Shown piece after piece: positions 24,988 through 34,362 of a stretch of DNA of 64,000 nt. The stretch is from Acidobacteriota bacterium. GTDB taxonomy: Bacteria; Acidobacteriota; Terriglobia; Acidiferrales; UBA7541. The stretch lies in NCBI GenBank assembly GCA_013289955.1, contig JABCYZ010000010.1:108304-172303 (forward strand), in the 5' to 3' direction. How positions within the stretch are numbered: position 1 is the stretch's first letter; each line of letters begins with the position of its first letter. A model generated the notes under the pieces. The model ran no database searches and had not been told where the DNA came from. It saw nothing but the letters and a program-made list of their open reading frames with translations. The translations under genes and the position numbers were made by a program.

Positions 24988-27438
24988 ATGTCCTCGCCAT
25001 TTTGCAATGTCGCTCTGCCTGTGCCCCTGCGCACGAAGTTTACGTACGCAGTCCCGGAGCCGCTCCGCGGCATGCTGCAGCCTGGCACACGCGTGCTCGT
25101 CCCTTTCCGCAAAAAGTCGATGGTTGGCGTGGTGGTCGACTTGGCCGCTCAGCCGCCGGCGAACACCAAGATTCGCGAGATCATCAAAGTCATGGAGTTT
25201 AGGCCGGCGCTGACTCCCAAGCTGATCGAGCTGGCCGAGTGGATCGCGAATTATTACCTCGCGCCTGTTGGAGAAGTTTTCCGCGCGATGCTGCCGCCGC
25301 TCACGGAGCTAAATGTGCGCCGGGAGATCCTTCTGACCCTGGAGGGGCGCCGGGCAGCGGAAAGCCTCGGCGGCGGCGAGCTTTCTCACGGTTTGACGTC
25401 CGCGGAAGCCGTATTTCTTGCAAAAGCCAGCGCCAAGAAAGGGCCGATCCTGTTCCGCTTTGCGCTGAAGACGGGCGTATCGGCGGCGGCGCTCGAACGG
25501 TTACAGCGTTTCAGGCTGATTGAGATTCGAGAAACTCTGCGGGACACAAAGAGAAAATCGCAAACGATCGTTGCTTGGAAGGGATTTGGGGGCAAAACGG
25601 AAAAACCGCTGAAGGAAAAAGCAGAGAAGGTGCGCGCGCTGCTGGAAACCGAGCGAGGACCGCTGCCGCTGGGGCAATTGCTGAAGCTGGCGCAGGTTTC
25701 GCGGAGCTTGCTCGAGCGCATGCTTGCCGAGGGAGTGCTCGAAAGCTGGCAAGAGCCTGTTGATCCGGCGGAAGATCCGTTTGACACGGGATACACGCCT
25801 CCGGCGCATGCTTTGAATGAGGAACAAGAAAGCGCGATGAAGAGCATTCGCGCCCGGTTCGAACTGGGGGAGTTTGGTGTGCTGTTGCTGCACGGCGTGA
25901 CGGGCAGTGGGAAAACGGAAGTATATCTGCGGTGCGTGCAAGAGACGCTGGCACGCGGGAAGACAGCGATTATTTTGGTGCCAGAAATTGCGCTGACTCT
26001 GTGGATCGGGCGGCAGTGCCGCTCGTGGTTTGGGGTGAAGTACGAGGGCGTTGCGGTCTTGCATTCGGCGCTGAGCGATGTCGAGCGAGCCCGGGAATGG
26101 TGGCGCGTGCGCAATGGCGAGGCGCGAGTCGTGGTCGGCACGCGTTCGGCGGTGTTTGCGCCGCTCGAGAATCTTGGGTTGATCATTGTGGATGAGGAGC
26201 AGGAGAACAGCTACAAGCAAGAAGAGACGCCGAGGTATCACGGGCGCGACGTAGCCATCGTGCGTGCGAAGAGTGAAGGCGCGCTCGCGCTGCTGGGGTC
26301 GGCGACGCCGTCGCTGGAAAGCTATCACCACGCGCGGAACGGAAAATACGATTTGCTCACGATGTCCTCGCGCGTCGAAAATCGGGCGCTGGCCAGCGTA
26401 GAAATCGTTGATCTCCGCGAGGATTTCCAGAAGACCCATCAGACCAGCCCCATTTCGGCGGCGCTTCATGCGGGGATCGAGGAGTGCCTCGCCAACAAAA
26501 CGCAGGCGCTGGTACTTATCAACCGGCGCGGGTATTCCTGGTCGGTGCTCTGCAGGAGCTGCGGGGCGAGCGTGCAGTGCGTGAATTGCAGCATTTCCAT
26601 GACGTATCACAAGAGCCGCAACCGGTTGGAATGTCATTACTGCGGTTCGATCCAGCAAGTGCCGAAACAGTGCCCGAAGTGCCAATCGCAGTACGTTTAT
26701 TTCTTCGGCGAAGGCTCGGAACACCTAGAAGAACGACTGCGCAAGGAATTTCCTGGCGCTCGCATCGCGCGGCTTGATCGCGACACCGCACGGACGAAGC
26801 GGCAGTATCAGGAAACGCTGGGAGCATTTGCAGGCGGAGCGCTGGATATCCTGGTCGGGACGCAGATGCTGGCGAAAGGGCACGACTTTCAGCGGGTCAC
26901 CTTGGTAGGCGTAATCTCGGCGGATTCTTCGCTGAGCATGCCGGATTTTCGGGCAGCGGAACGGACCTTTCAGTTACTGACGCAGGTTGCCGGGCGCGCA
27001 GGGCGAGGAGAATTGACCGGGCGCGTGTTGATTCAGACGTATTATCCGGAGCATTATGCGATTCAAGACGCGGTGAAGCAGGATTACGCTTCGTTTTTCG
27101 AGCGTGAAATGCATTTCCGGAGAATGCTGGCCTATCCGCCGCTGACTTCGCTGGCGAATGTGATTGTGCGGGACGTCAGCCTTGAAAAGGCGATTCGTTT
27201 TTCCCGCAAGCTCTCTGAATACTTTTCGCCGCATGACGGGCATTCCGTGCGCATACTCGGGCCCGCAACCGCGCCGCTCGCGCGTCTGAAAAAAGAACAT
27301 CGCTTCCAGTTTTTACTGAAATCGCCGAAGCGTTCGATTCTGACAAAACTCTTGAGCGGCGCGATGACGTTTTCCGTCGCACAGGAGATTCCGCAGACTG
27401 CGCTCTTGGTCGACATGGATCCGCTGAGTTTGCTTTGA
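24988..27438 (+). CDS. priA: Primosomal protein N' (replication restart helicase)
   Basis: 816 residues, full length. Loads the replisome at repaired forks as a 3'-5' DNA helicase. Order of parts: N-terminal 3'-DNA-binding domain (VPLRTKFTYAVPE, ...), winged helix, helicase lobe 1 with Walker A GVTGSGKTEVY and the VDEEQENSYKQEETPRYHGRD motif II (DEEQ, a PriA-type DExH variant), the zinc-binding domain with paired CxxC units (CRSCG..CVNC...CHYCG..CPKC), helicase lobe 2 with LVGTQMLAKGHDFQRVTLVG and the QVAGRAGRG motif VI, and the C-terminal domain. ATG 24988. Monocistronic, ending before an intrinsic terminator. Confidence 0.96.
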   Translation: MSSPFCNVALPVPLRTKFTYAVPEPLRGMLQPGTRVLVPFRKKSMVGVVVDLAAQPPANTKIREIIKVMEFRPALTPKLIELAEWIANYYLAPVGEVFRAMLPPLTELNVRREILLTLEGRRAAESLGGGELSHGLTSAEAVFLAKASAKKGPILFRFALKTGVSAAALERLQRFRLIEIRETLRDTKRKSQTIVAWKGFGGKTEKPLKEKAEKVRALLETERGPLPLGQLLKLAQVSRSLLERMLAEGVLESWQEPVDPAEDPFDTGYTPPAHALNEEQESAMKSIRARFELGEFGVLLLHGVTGSGKTEVYLRCVQETLARGKTAIILVPEIALTLWIGRQCRSWFGVKYEGVAVLHSALSDVERAREWWRVRNGEARVVVGTRSAVFAPLENLGLIIVDEEQENSYKQEETPRYHGRDVAIVRAKSEGALALLGSATPSLESYHHARNGKYDLLTMSSRVENRALASVEIVDLREDFQKTHQTSPISAALHAGIEECLANKTQALVLINRRGYSWSVLCRSCGASVQCVNCSISMTYHKSRNRLECHYCGSIQQVPKQCPKCQSQYVYFFGEGSEHLEERLRKEFPGARIARLDRDTARTKRQYQETLGAFAGGALDILVGTQMLAKGHDFQRVTLVGVISADSSLSMPDFRAAERTFQLLTQVAGRAGRGELTGRVLIQTYYPEHYAIQDAVKQDYASFFEREMHFRRMLAYPPLTSLANVIVRDVSLEKAIRFSRKLSEYFSPHDGHSVRILGPATAPLARLKKEHRFQFLLKSPKRSILTKLLSGAMTFSVAQEIPQTALLVDMDPLSLL

Positions 27439-27479
27439 TCTGGCAGGCTGGCCGGGCGGCGCCGAAGTTCGGGGCAAAC

Positions 27480-27504
27480 AAGCCCGCCCCTACCGGGCTT
27501 TCCC
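27480..27504. terminator. Intrinsic terminator between priA and the EamA gene
   Basis: AAGCCCG (27480-27486), 7-nt loop, CGGGCTT (27494-27500), then TTCCCTG. Suitable for the priA mRNA; the A/T content on the other side is lower for the convergent operon. Confidence 0.65.
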
Positions 27505-27514
27505 TGTCATCCGA

Positions 27515-28387
27515 CTAGCGGCTGATCAAGAAGATACCGGCAAAAATTGCAAGGATTCCGATCCACTGCCAGCGCGAGACGTGTTCCCGGAGGAAAATCG
27601 CAGCCAGGCCTACGGTGACCGCGCCATAGAGCGAAGCCAGGACGCTGACCACGGCGACTTGTTCGATGCGCATGCCGAAGTTGTTCATGACGAACGCGCC
27701 GGTATCCGTCAGGCCCATGGCGAGTATCCAGCCGGCGACGCGGTCTGTCGGAGGCCGGATCGGCTTGCGCGCCGCGAGGATCACCAGAGCGGTAAGCGCC
27801 GAACTTGTCAGGCGAATAAGCCAGACTGTTTGCGTCGCTCCGGTGGCGGGCACGATTCGCGTGCCGAGCAGCCAAAATAAAAATCCAAACCCCACCGCAG
27901 AACAGACCGCCCAGCCGACTCCCTTTCCTCTGCTTTCTGATCCTTCCTGATCATCTGCATTCCCAGCGTTCTCTCCCCCGGCAACCAGCACGACACCAAG
28001 AAGCGTGCCGGCGATGCCGAAGGCGCGCGCCGCGCTCAAATGCTCGCCGCTCGAGAGTGAGAGCAGCACGGTGAGCACTGGATAGCTGGCAGAGATGGGA
28101 GCGACGACGGCGAGTTTGCCGATTTCGAAGGAGCGGTAGAGCGTCAGCGTGGCGAAAAAATTCAGTGCGCCGGCGAGCACGCCCCAGGCCCAAGGCTGCC
28201 AGCCGGAGCCGTCGCCGAGATGGCCCCAGCCGCCGAACCAGGGGAGAAAAATAGTCAGCAACAGGAAGCCGGTTGACTGCATGTACAGCATCGTTCGAAG
28301 AGTGCCGATGCGGTGAGTGGCGAAGCGCGCGAGGAAATCCGAGCCGCCCCAGGAGAGAGCCGTCAGCAAGCCCAGCAAAATTCCCAT
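27515..28387 (-). CDS. EamA/DMT-family transporter
   Basis: 290 residues with ten predicted helices in two EamA repeats. The first repeat begins GILLGLLTALSWGGSDFLARFA and includes YPVLTVLLSLSSGEHL; the second includes VWLIRLTSSALTALVILAA and VSVLASLYGAVTVGLAAIFLREHVSRWQWIGILAIFAGIFLI, the typical closing helix pair. The family exports or imports metabolites and amino acids; the substrate is unknown. It is the last gene of the minus-strand operon that starts with the MsbA-like gene, 6 bp after the UDG gene stop. Confidence 0.9.
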   Translation of the reverse strand: MGILLGLLTALSWGGSDFLARFATHRIGTLRTMLYMQSTGFLLLTIFLPWFGGWGHLGDGSGWQPWAWGVLAGALNFFATLTLYRSFEIGKLAVVAPISASYPVLTVLLSLSSGEHLSAARAFGIAGTLLGVVLVAGGENAGNADDQEGSESRGKGVGWAVCSAVGFGFLFWLLGTRIVPATGATQTVWLIRLTSSALTALVILAARKPIRPPTDRVAGWILAMGLTDTGAFVMNNFGMRIEQVAVVSVLASLYGAVTVGLAAIFLREHVSRWQWIGILAIFAGIFLISR

Positions 28388-28393
28388 GTCAGG

Positions 28394-29329
28394 CTACGAG
28401 GACTTGCCCGCCTCGGCGGACTTGCCTTTCTTTGCTTCGAGGCCGAGGACGGCCATGACTTTTTGCAGGTCTTTCCAGACTTCGCTTTTCGCGCTGGGAT
28501 TGCGCAGCAAATAGGCGGGGTGATAGGTGGCCATTAATTTTCTGCCGCGAAATTCGAGCCATTGTCCGCGGAACTGAGAGATGCCGCGGTTTGTGGCAAG
28601 AACGGTCTGCGCCGCGGTGCTTCCGAGGCAGACGATCACTCGAGGCGCGATGGTATCGATCTGGCGCAAGAGAAATGGAGAACACTGCTCGACTTCGTCG
28701 CGTTCCGGCGCACGATTTTCCGGCGGGCGGCATTTCACGACGTTGCAGATGTAGACGTCTTTGCGCTCCAGGCCCATAGCCTCGATCATTTGCGTTAGAA
28801 GTCTTCCGGCGCGGCCGACGAAGGGAAGGCCCTGCATGTCTTCATCGTGGCCGGGGCCTTCGCCGACGAAAAGGAGTTCGGCTTTGGGATTCCCATCGCC
28901 GAAGACAATTTTGTTGCGCGTTCTGTGGAGTTTGCAGCGAGTGCATTCGCCGAGGTCGGTGCGGATCTTGAGCAAATTGTCGTCGGGAACTTTGTCAAAA
29001 GCTTCAAAAAGCGATGGCGCCGCGGGGACAGGCAACAGGTCTGGTTTCCCGGCTGTTGCGGCAGGCGCGGATAGCGGCTGAACCATTCTCGACGCCGGCT
29101 GAGCGGCTTTGGGCAGTTCTGGCTTTCGTGTGATTTTTGGCAAAGCCGCTTCCTCTTGGGAGATTTGTTCCTGAACAGGCGCCCTGACGGATCCGGCGGT
29201 TGGCGTTGCCGCCGGCTGCCATTCTGAAGCGCCCCGCTGTTTGTAGAAAAGGCGGACGCCGAGATCCTCGTAAAAGTGCAGTCGCTCGGAAACTTTCGTC
29301 TGGAGGGCTTTGGGGATGCGCTCGGCCAT
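28394..29329 (-). CDS. Type-4 (Fe-S) uracil-DNA glycosylase with N-terminal extension
   Basis: 311 residues. The C-terminal ~200 residues are a family-4 UDG: GECTRCKLHRTRNKIVFGDGNPKAELLFVGEGPGHDEDMQGLPFVGRAG, where CxxC supplies two Fe-S ligands and GEGPGHDED..GLPF is motif A, then CNVVKCRPPENRAPERDEVEQC with the remaining Cys ligands, and motif B near the end (TYHPAYLLRNP). It removes uracil from DNA. The first ~110 residues are a short helical start plus a Pro/Ala/Gln-rich linker, absent from minimal enzymes. ATG 29329, 6 bp after the coaBC stop; the operon location next to nucleotide metabolism genes makes sense. Confidence 0.93.
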   Translation of the reverse strand: MAERIPKALQTKVSERLHFYEDLGVRLFYKQRGASEWQPAATPTAGSVRAPVQEQISQEEAALPKITRKPELPKAAQPASRMVQPLSAPAATAGKPDLLPVPAAPSLFEAFDKVPDDNLLKIRTDLGECTRCKLHRTRNKIVFGDGNPKAELLFVGEGPGHDEDMQGLPFVGRAGRLLTQMIEAMGLERKDVYICNVVKCRPPENRAPERDEVEQCSPFLLRQIDTIAPRVIVCLGSTAAQTVLATNRGISQFRGQWLEFRGRKLMATYHPAYLLRNPSAKSEVWKDLQKVMAVLGLEAKKGKSAEAGKSS

Positions 29330-29335
29330 GGGGGT

Positions 29336-30574
29336 TCAGACGGCGGAGCGATGAGATTCCGTCTTGGTGCGCAGGACGCCGCGGAGGCGCAACACCTCAT
29401 CGAGAATGCGCTGGGCGACGTCAGACTTGGTCAGCTTTGGCAGCGCCAAATCGCGGCCGTCGCGGGAAAACAGGGTGACAATATTCGTGTCATAGTCGAA
29501 ACCGGCGCCTTCGGCGGTCACGTTATTGGCTACGATGAGATCGGCGTTTTTTGCGGCGAGCTTCTTGCGGGCGTTATCGGCAACGTGATCTGTTTCGGCG
29601 GCGAATCCGACAATCAGGCGATCGCCTTTCGTTTGCGCGGCTTCGGCCAAAATATCCGGTGTCGGCTCAAGACGCAGGGTCAGCGGCGCTCCGTTCCGTT
29701 TCATTTTTTCCGTCTGGAGTTCGGCGGGACGGTAGTCGGCGACGGCGGCGGCAAAAATCGCGATCGTCGATCGAGCAAGGCGCTCAGCGACGGCGCCGCG
29801 CATCTGTTCAGCGCTTCGAACGGCTATGCGCTCGACTCCCGCGGGCGTTTCAAGATGGACGGGGCCGCTGACGAGAACAACTTTTGCGCCCCGGCGTGCG
29901 GCAGCACCGGCTACCGCGTAACCCATTTTGCCTGAAGAGCGGTTTGTTAAGTAACGAACCGGGTCCAGGTCTTCGCAGGTCGGACCGGCGGTGATCAGAA
30001 TAGTTTCGTTTTCGAGATCTTTCTGGGTGCGGAGGGTTTCGCGAACGGCGGTGATGATTTCCTGCTGTCCTGCGAGGCGGCCGGCACCTGTCATGCCACA
30101 GGCCAGATAGCCTTCATCGGGATTGACGATTTTCACGCCGCGGGCGCGCAGCGTTTCGATATTTTCCTGGGTGGCGGCGTGATTCCACATGTTGACGTTC
30201 ATGGCCGGGGCGACGATAACGGGCGCGGTCGCCGCAAGATAGAGCGTGGTTAGAAAGTCGTCGGCGATGCCGCGCGCGAATTTCGCAAGCGCGTCCGCGG
30301 TCGCCGGGGCCACAAGGAGGAGATCGGTGCGCTGGGCCACGGCGATGTGCTCGATGGCGCTTTCGAGGTTGGCTTCGCCAGCAGCGGATTTTTCGAAGAG
30401 GTCGGTGATTACCTTTTGGCCGCTCAGGGCGGCGAAGGTCAAAGGCGTAACGAATTCGCGCGCGCCGCGCGTCATGACCACTTCGACCGTGAAACCGTCT
30501 TGTTGGAGCAGGCGGACAAGTTCGGCGGCTTTGTACGCCGCCACACCGCCGGTCACGCCTAGGGTGATTCGCAT
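29336..30574 (-). CDS. coaBC: Bifunctional phosphopantothenoylcysteine decarboxylase/phosphopantothenate-cysteine ligase
   Basis: 412 residues, both domains present. CoaC (residues 1-~185): FMN-binding GVTGGVAAYKAAELVRLL, the His region ESAIEHIAVAQRTDLLLVAPATADALAKFARGIADD, PAMNVNMW and the lid ACGMTGAGRLA with the catalytic Cys. CoaB (~190-412): TAGPTCEDLDPVRYLTNRSSGKMGYAVAGAAARRGA for CTP binding, then FAAAVADYRP and a GFAAETD segment. Two steps of coenzyme A synthesis. ATG 30574, 96 bp after rpoZ; the gmk-rpoZ-coaBC order is widely conserved in bacteria. Confidence 0.96.
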   Translation of the reverse strand: MRITLGVTGGVAAYKAAELVRLLQQDGFTVEVVMTRGAREFVTPLTFAALSGQKVITDLFEKSAAGEANLESAIEHIAVAQRTDLLLVAPATADALAKFARGIADDFLTTLYLAATAPVIVAPAMNVNMWNHAATQENIETLRARGVKIVNPDEGYLACGMTGAGRLAGQQEIITAVRETLRTQKDLENETILITAGPTCEDLDPVRYLTNRSSGKMGYAVAGAAARRGAKVVLVSGPVHLETPAGVERIAVRSAEQMRGAVAERLARSTIAIFAAAVADYRPAELQTEKMKRNGAPLTLRLEPTPDILAEAAQTKGDRLIVGFAAETDHVADNARKKLAAKNADLIVANNVTAEGAGFDYDTNIVTLFSRDGRDLALPKLTKSDVAQRILDEVLRLRGVLRTKTESHRSAV

Positions 30575-30670
30575 CGGTTGTTATCTCAAAATATCTTGCC
30601 AAGCTCGGGCACGCTCTGCCGCGCCCCTGTAAATTCGGTGCAGGCGGCTCGCCACTGCCCTTGCCGCCGA

Positions 30671-30898
30671 TTACTTGCGGCGCTTGTTACCGTCTTTGTC
30701 TTCGTCGATCGAAGACGGTTCGGTAAATTCGTACTCGATCAGGCTGTGCTCGAGTTCTTCGCAGGCAATTCGAGTCGCCTTGAGCGTTCTTGGGTTTTCA
30801 ATGAGCGACGGCGCACCCGCCATGATCTGGCGAGCGCGTCTCGCCGCAAGCACAACATAAGCAAACTGGCTCTCCGGAGCTTTTGTCTGCACAGTCAT
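30671..30898 (-). CDS. rpoZ: RNA polymerase omega subunit
   Basis: 75 residues, slightly shorter than E. coli omega. Holds the beta-prime C-terminus and aids polymerase assembly. The conserved helix FAYVVLAARRARQIMAGAP and the following PRTLKATRIACEELE fit the family; the acidic/basic tail DEDKDGNKRRK is normal. I chose ATG 30898, which begins 1 nt after the gmk stop and has GGGGGGAAG just before, over an upstream TTG at 30916 inside gmk. Confidence 0.93.
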   Translation of the reverse strand: MTVQTKAPESQFAYVVLAARRARQIMAGAPSLIENPRTLKATRIACEELEHSLIEYEFTEPSSIDEDKDGNKRRK

Positions 30899-30899
30899 T

Positions 30900-31538
30900 T
30901 CAGTCTTCCCCCCCAAACGATGCCAGAAGTTCTTTCACCCGTGGTCTGCGCCGCTCGGCGGAACAGCGAATCGCAATTACGATAGCTTGCGCTTCGTCTC
31001 CCGCGCGCTTTACGTCTTCGTTCAAGATGCAATAATCGTAAAATCGTGCGGCTGCCGCAATCTCGTCCCGCGCCTTCGCCAAACGCCGCGCAATTTCTTC
31101 GTCGGAATCCTGGCCGCGGCCGCGCAAGCGCCGTTCGAGTTCCGCTCGAGACGGAGGCAAGATGAAAATCGCAACCGACTCGGGCAGCTTTTCTTTTACC
31201 TGTGCCGCGCCTTGCACGTCAATCTCGAGGACGAGGTCGAGACCATTCTTCCTTGATTCGTCGAGCCACTTCTTCGGAGTGCCGTAGGAATGCTTGCCGA
31301 AGACGCGCGCATATTCCAAAAATTCGCCGCGCGCGACCATGGCGTCGAATTCCTCTACCGTGACGAAATCATAGCATTTCCCGGTGGCTTCGGTCGCGCG
31401 GCGCGACCGGGTGGTACACGATACCGAAGGCATCGTTCCGGGCAACTCCAAGATTCTCTGCACCAGCGTCGATTTTCCCGATCCCGAGGGGCCCGAAACA
31501 ATCAGCACCAACGGGGCAAGCTTGCTCTCCTTGCTCAT
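30900..31538 (-). CDS. gmk: Guanylate kinase
   Basis: 212 residues. Phosphorylates GMP/dGMP with ATP. P-loop VSGPSGSGKSTLVQRIL near residue 15, the GMP-binding block SVSCTTRSRRATE...YDFVTVEEFDAMVARGEFLEYARVFGKHSYGTPK, and DVQGAAQVKE are all present; IFILPPSRAELERRLRGRGQDSDEEIARRL is the lid. The start overlaps the yicC stop (31535-31538, ATGA) and the stop abuts rpoZ. Firm identification. Confidence 0.97.
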   Translation of the reverse strand: MSKESKLAPLVLIVSGPSGSGKSTLVQRILELPGTMPSVSCTTRSRRATEATGKCYDFVTVEEFDAMVARGEFLEYARVFGKHSYGTPKKWLDESRKNGLDLVLEIDVQGAAQVKEKLPESVAIFILPPSRAELERRLRGRGQDSDEEIARRLAKARDEIAAAARFYDYCILNEDVKRAGDEAQAIVIAIRCSAERRRPRVKELLASFGGED

Positions 31539-32488
31539 TCGATGTTCTGCACCTGCTCCCGCAGTTTTTCGATCTCGGCCTTGATTTCAAGCGCGATCCC
31601 GGTGATGGCGAGCGCTTCACTCTCGACGCCGGGGGTTTTCGACAGCAGGGTGTTTGCTTCGCGGTGCATTTCTTGCAAGAGAAAGTCCAGCTTCTTGCCC
31701 ATTTCGCCTGCGCCATCCAGGAGTTTTCCAAACTGGAGGAGATGGCTGCGCAGGCGGTCCAGTTCTTCACTGACATCGCTGCGTTCCGCAAGCAGGGCGG
31801 CTTCCTGCGCGAGCCTGGCAGGATCGATCCCCGCGCCGCCAAGCAATTCCTTGAGGCGCGTTTCGAGACGACGCGCAAAAACGGGACGAAGTGTGGCGGC
31901 AAGTTCGCGAACCTTTTCCGCCTCCTGACCGATGCGCGCCAAACGAGCGCGCAAATCTTCGATCAGATGGCGGCCTTCGGCACGGCGCATATCATCGAGC
32001 TTATGGAGGGCTTCGAGCAGGCAGGTGTCCAGCGCCTGACCGAGGTGTTCCTGATCTTCTTCCGATTCGGGGACCGCGGCAGAGAGGCCGGCGATGACTC
32101 CAGGCAAGCGCAGGATGGCGACGACATCCACATCGGCGGCTGCGCGGGACTGCTGGCGGAATTCTTCGGCGACGCGCATGTAGGTTTGCGCGAGCTCGCG
32201 ATTCACCTGCACGGGAGCAGCCGCAGCGGGATCGACATTGACGTGGACCTCGACGTGGCCGCGGTGAATGCGCTCTCGCAGGACTTGGCGCAAGCGCAGT
32301 TCATAGAGATCGAATCCCTCGGGAAGGCGCAGTTTCAGATCCAGGAAACGATGATTGACGCTCTTCACACTTACGCGGACGGCCCAGCCGTTTTTTTCGC
32401 TGCGGGCCTGCGAGTAGCCGGTCATCGAGAAACATTCGCCGGCTTTTCTTGCCAACACTTCTTTGGGTAATACAGAGGACTGAGTCAT
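31535..32488 (-). CDS. YicC-family endoribonuclease-like protein
   Basis: 317 residues. YicC/YloC proteins are RNA-binding proteins with reported endoribonuclease activity, usually beside gmk. Family features: SMTGYSQARSEKNGWAVRVSVKSVNHRFLDLKLRLPEGF at the N-terminus, IHRGHVEVHVNV, and the C-terminal ELDRLRSHLLQFGKLLDGAGEMGKKLDFLLQEMHREANTLLSKTPG block, the most conserved part of the family. The N-terminus has about 20 residues before SMTGY, more than usual, but ATG 32488 overlaps the preceding gene's stop by ATGA, which supports it. Confidence 0.94.
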   Translation of the reverse strand: MTQSSVLPKEVLARKAGECFSMTGYSQARSEKNGWAVRVSVKSVNHRFLDLKLRLPEGFDLYELRLRQVLRERIHRGHVEVHVNVDPAAAAPVQVNRELAQTYMRVAEEFRQQSRAAADVDVVAILRLPGVIAGLSAAVPESEEDQEHLGQALDTCLLEALHKLDDMRRAEGRHLIEDLRARLARIGQEAEKVRELAATLRPVFARRLETRLKELLGGAGIDPARLAQEAALLAERSDVSEELDRLRSHLLQFGKLLDGAGEMGKKLDFLLQEMHREANTLLSKTPGVESEALAITGIALEIKAEIEKLREQVQNIE

Positions 32489-34362
32489 AAGGTTTCCGCT
32501 GGTGCCGTTTCATTTGCCGGCGCTGCCTGTGCCGGCGCGAGAAGGTCGTCATCCGCAAACTGCAGATCGTGGAGGCGTGCATAGGTTCCACCGCGCGCCA
32601 TGAGCTCTGTGTGCGTCCCGCACTCGCGAATTTGGCCGTCCTCGAGGACAAGAATTTTGTCCGCACGGCGAATGGTGGCCAGACGGTGCGCGATGACGAA
32701 AGTCGTGCGTCCGACCATCAGATTGGCGAGAGCCTTTTGCACGTACATTTCGGACTCCGCATCCAGCTCCGATGTAGCTTCATCGAGAATGAGGATGGGA
32801 GAGTCTTTAAGTATGGCACGGGCGATGGCAATGCGCTGCCTCTGGCCCCCGCTCAGGCGGGTTCCGCGCTCGCCGATGACGGTGTCGTACTGCTTCGGCA
32901 ATTCCACTATAAAATCGTGGGCCAGGGCTGCTTGTGCGGCGGCCACGACGCGTTCCTTGGGAACGCTGGTGAGGCCATAGCAGATGTTGTTCCACACCGA
33001 ATCGTGGAAGAGGACATTTTCCTGAGCGACCATGGCGATTTGTTCACGGAGGGAACGGATGGTGACTTGGCGAATGTCGAGGGCGTCGATGCGGATAGAG
33101 CCGGAAGCCAGCTCATAGAAGCGCGGCAACAGGTTGACCAATGTTGTTTTTCCGGCTCCACTCGAGCCGACAATGGCCACCACCTCGCCTTTGCGCGCTG
33201 CAAAGTTTATCGCGCGGAGCAAGGGCGCGGAGTCGTAGGCAAAACTGACGGACTCGAACACGATCTCCTTTGAGAACGCCGGAAGGCGCGTGGCATCCGG
33301 CGCATCGAGGACTTCTTCGGGAAGATCGAGGTAAGCAAACACTTGCGTGGTGGCGCCTTGCGCCTGCTGGAATTGCTGGTAAATGGCGCCCATTCGTTTT
33401 ACAGGCTCGTAGGATCTTAACAGCGCGTAGACAAAGGTCACAAACAGACCCATGGTGATCTGCTGCAGGCGGATCTTGTCTCGCGCATAGAGCAGGAGCA
33501 GCGCGATGACCACGGGTTGCAGCAAATCCATCAACGGAGAGCTGACGGCATAGGCGCGCACCCAGCGCAGCGTCTCTCGCAAGAGGTGGCGGGCCGCCTC
33601 GCGGAACTTATTGATTTCAAACCCTTCCATGCCGAAGGCTTTGACGACACGGTTCCCGCTCACCGTTTCTTGCAGGACCTGGCTGAGTTCACCGAGGCGG
33701 TCCTGGCTGTTGGCAACCGAGCGACGAATCCTGCGACCCAGTTTTCCTACGGGCCAGACCACCATCGGGAGAAGAACAATCGAACCCAACGTCATTCTCC
33801 AATCGATGGAAAAAAGCACGGTGAGGAAAGCAAGGAGAGTAAATCCCTGGCGGAAGACGTCCGCCAAATATTCGGAAAGCGCGGGGCGGGCGCGCTCGAC
33901 GTCATTGATCACCGCGGAGATTAGGCGGCCCGCAGGCTGGTGCTGAAAGAAAGCAATGGGCTGCCGAATGAGCCTGGCATACAGCTGATTGCGAAGATCG
34001 GTGATGGCCGAATGGCCGATGGATTGAATCAGGAAGCCCCCGGCAAATTCCGCCAGGGCTTTGAAAAAATAGATGATCAGGAGAGATATCGAAAAGACCG
34101 TCCAAACGTTGTGAATCGAGGGCGGGAAGAATTGATTGAGATAAATCGTGTGCCCGACACGCGGAATCTTCAGCAAGGGAAGGCTCGAGTCGGCTGCGCT
34201 GGGGTTCAAGACACGGTCAAAAACGAGAGCAATCATCAGGGCAATGAGGCCCTCGGCCACCGCCACGAGAGCGAGCAACACCACTCCCAGCGTCATCCGG
34301 AGCCGATATGGCCGGACGTAGCTCAATAGTCTCTTCAGTTGCGGTGAAATCAAACGGGCCAC
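32485..34362 (-). CDS. MsbA-like ABC transporter (fused TM and ATPase domains)
   Basis: 625 residues, first gene of the operon. Residues ~15-330 form a six-helix exporter domain (RMTLGVVLLALVAVAEGLIALMIALVF; DWRMTLGSIVLLPMVVWPVG; LMDLLQPVVIALLLLYA). The nucleotide-binding domain has Walker A GSSGAGKTTL, Q-loop QIAMVAQENVLF, signature RLSGGQRQR, Walker B ILILDEATSELD and switch His (FVIAHRLATIRRAD). It resembles MsbA, the lipid A flippase; the exact substrate is inferred. GTG 34362 has GGGGAG upstream. Its 3' end overlaps yicC. Confidence 0.93.
   Translation of the reverse strand: MARLISPQLKRLLSYVRPYRLRMTLGVVLLALVAVAEGLIALMIALVFDRVLNPSAADSSLPLLKIPRVGHTIYLNQFFPPSIHNVWTVFSISLLIIYFFKALAEFAGGFLIQSIGHSAITDLRNQLYARLIRQPIAFFQHQPAGRLISAVINDVERARPALSEYLADVFRQGFTLLAFLTVLFSIDWRMTLGSIVLLPMVVWPVGKLGRRIRRSVANSQDRLGELSQVLQETVSGNRVVKAFGMEGFEINKFREAARHLLRETLRWVRAYAVSSPLMDLLQPVVIALLLLYARDKIRLQQITMGLFVTFVYALLRSYEPVKRMGAIYQQFQQAQGATTQVFAYLDLPEEVLDAPDATRLPAFSKEIVFESVSFAYDSAPLLRAINFAARKGEVVAIVGSSGAGKTTLVNLLPRFYELASGSIRIDALDIRQVTIRSLREQIAMVAQENVLFHDSVWNNICYGLTSVPKERVVAAAQAALAHDFIVELPKQYDTVIGERGTRLSGGQRQRIAIARAILKDSPILILDEATSELDAESEMYVQKALANLMVGRTTFVIAHRLATIRRADKILVLEDGQIRECGTHTELMARGGTYARLHDLQFADDDLLAPAQAAPANETAPAETL

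Noticed and set aside
25501..26724. 407-codon minus-strand frame opposite priA
   Set aside because: Arg/His/Leu-rich antisense shadow of a definite priA gene; no ribosome-binding site or family motif.
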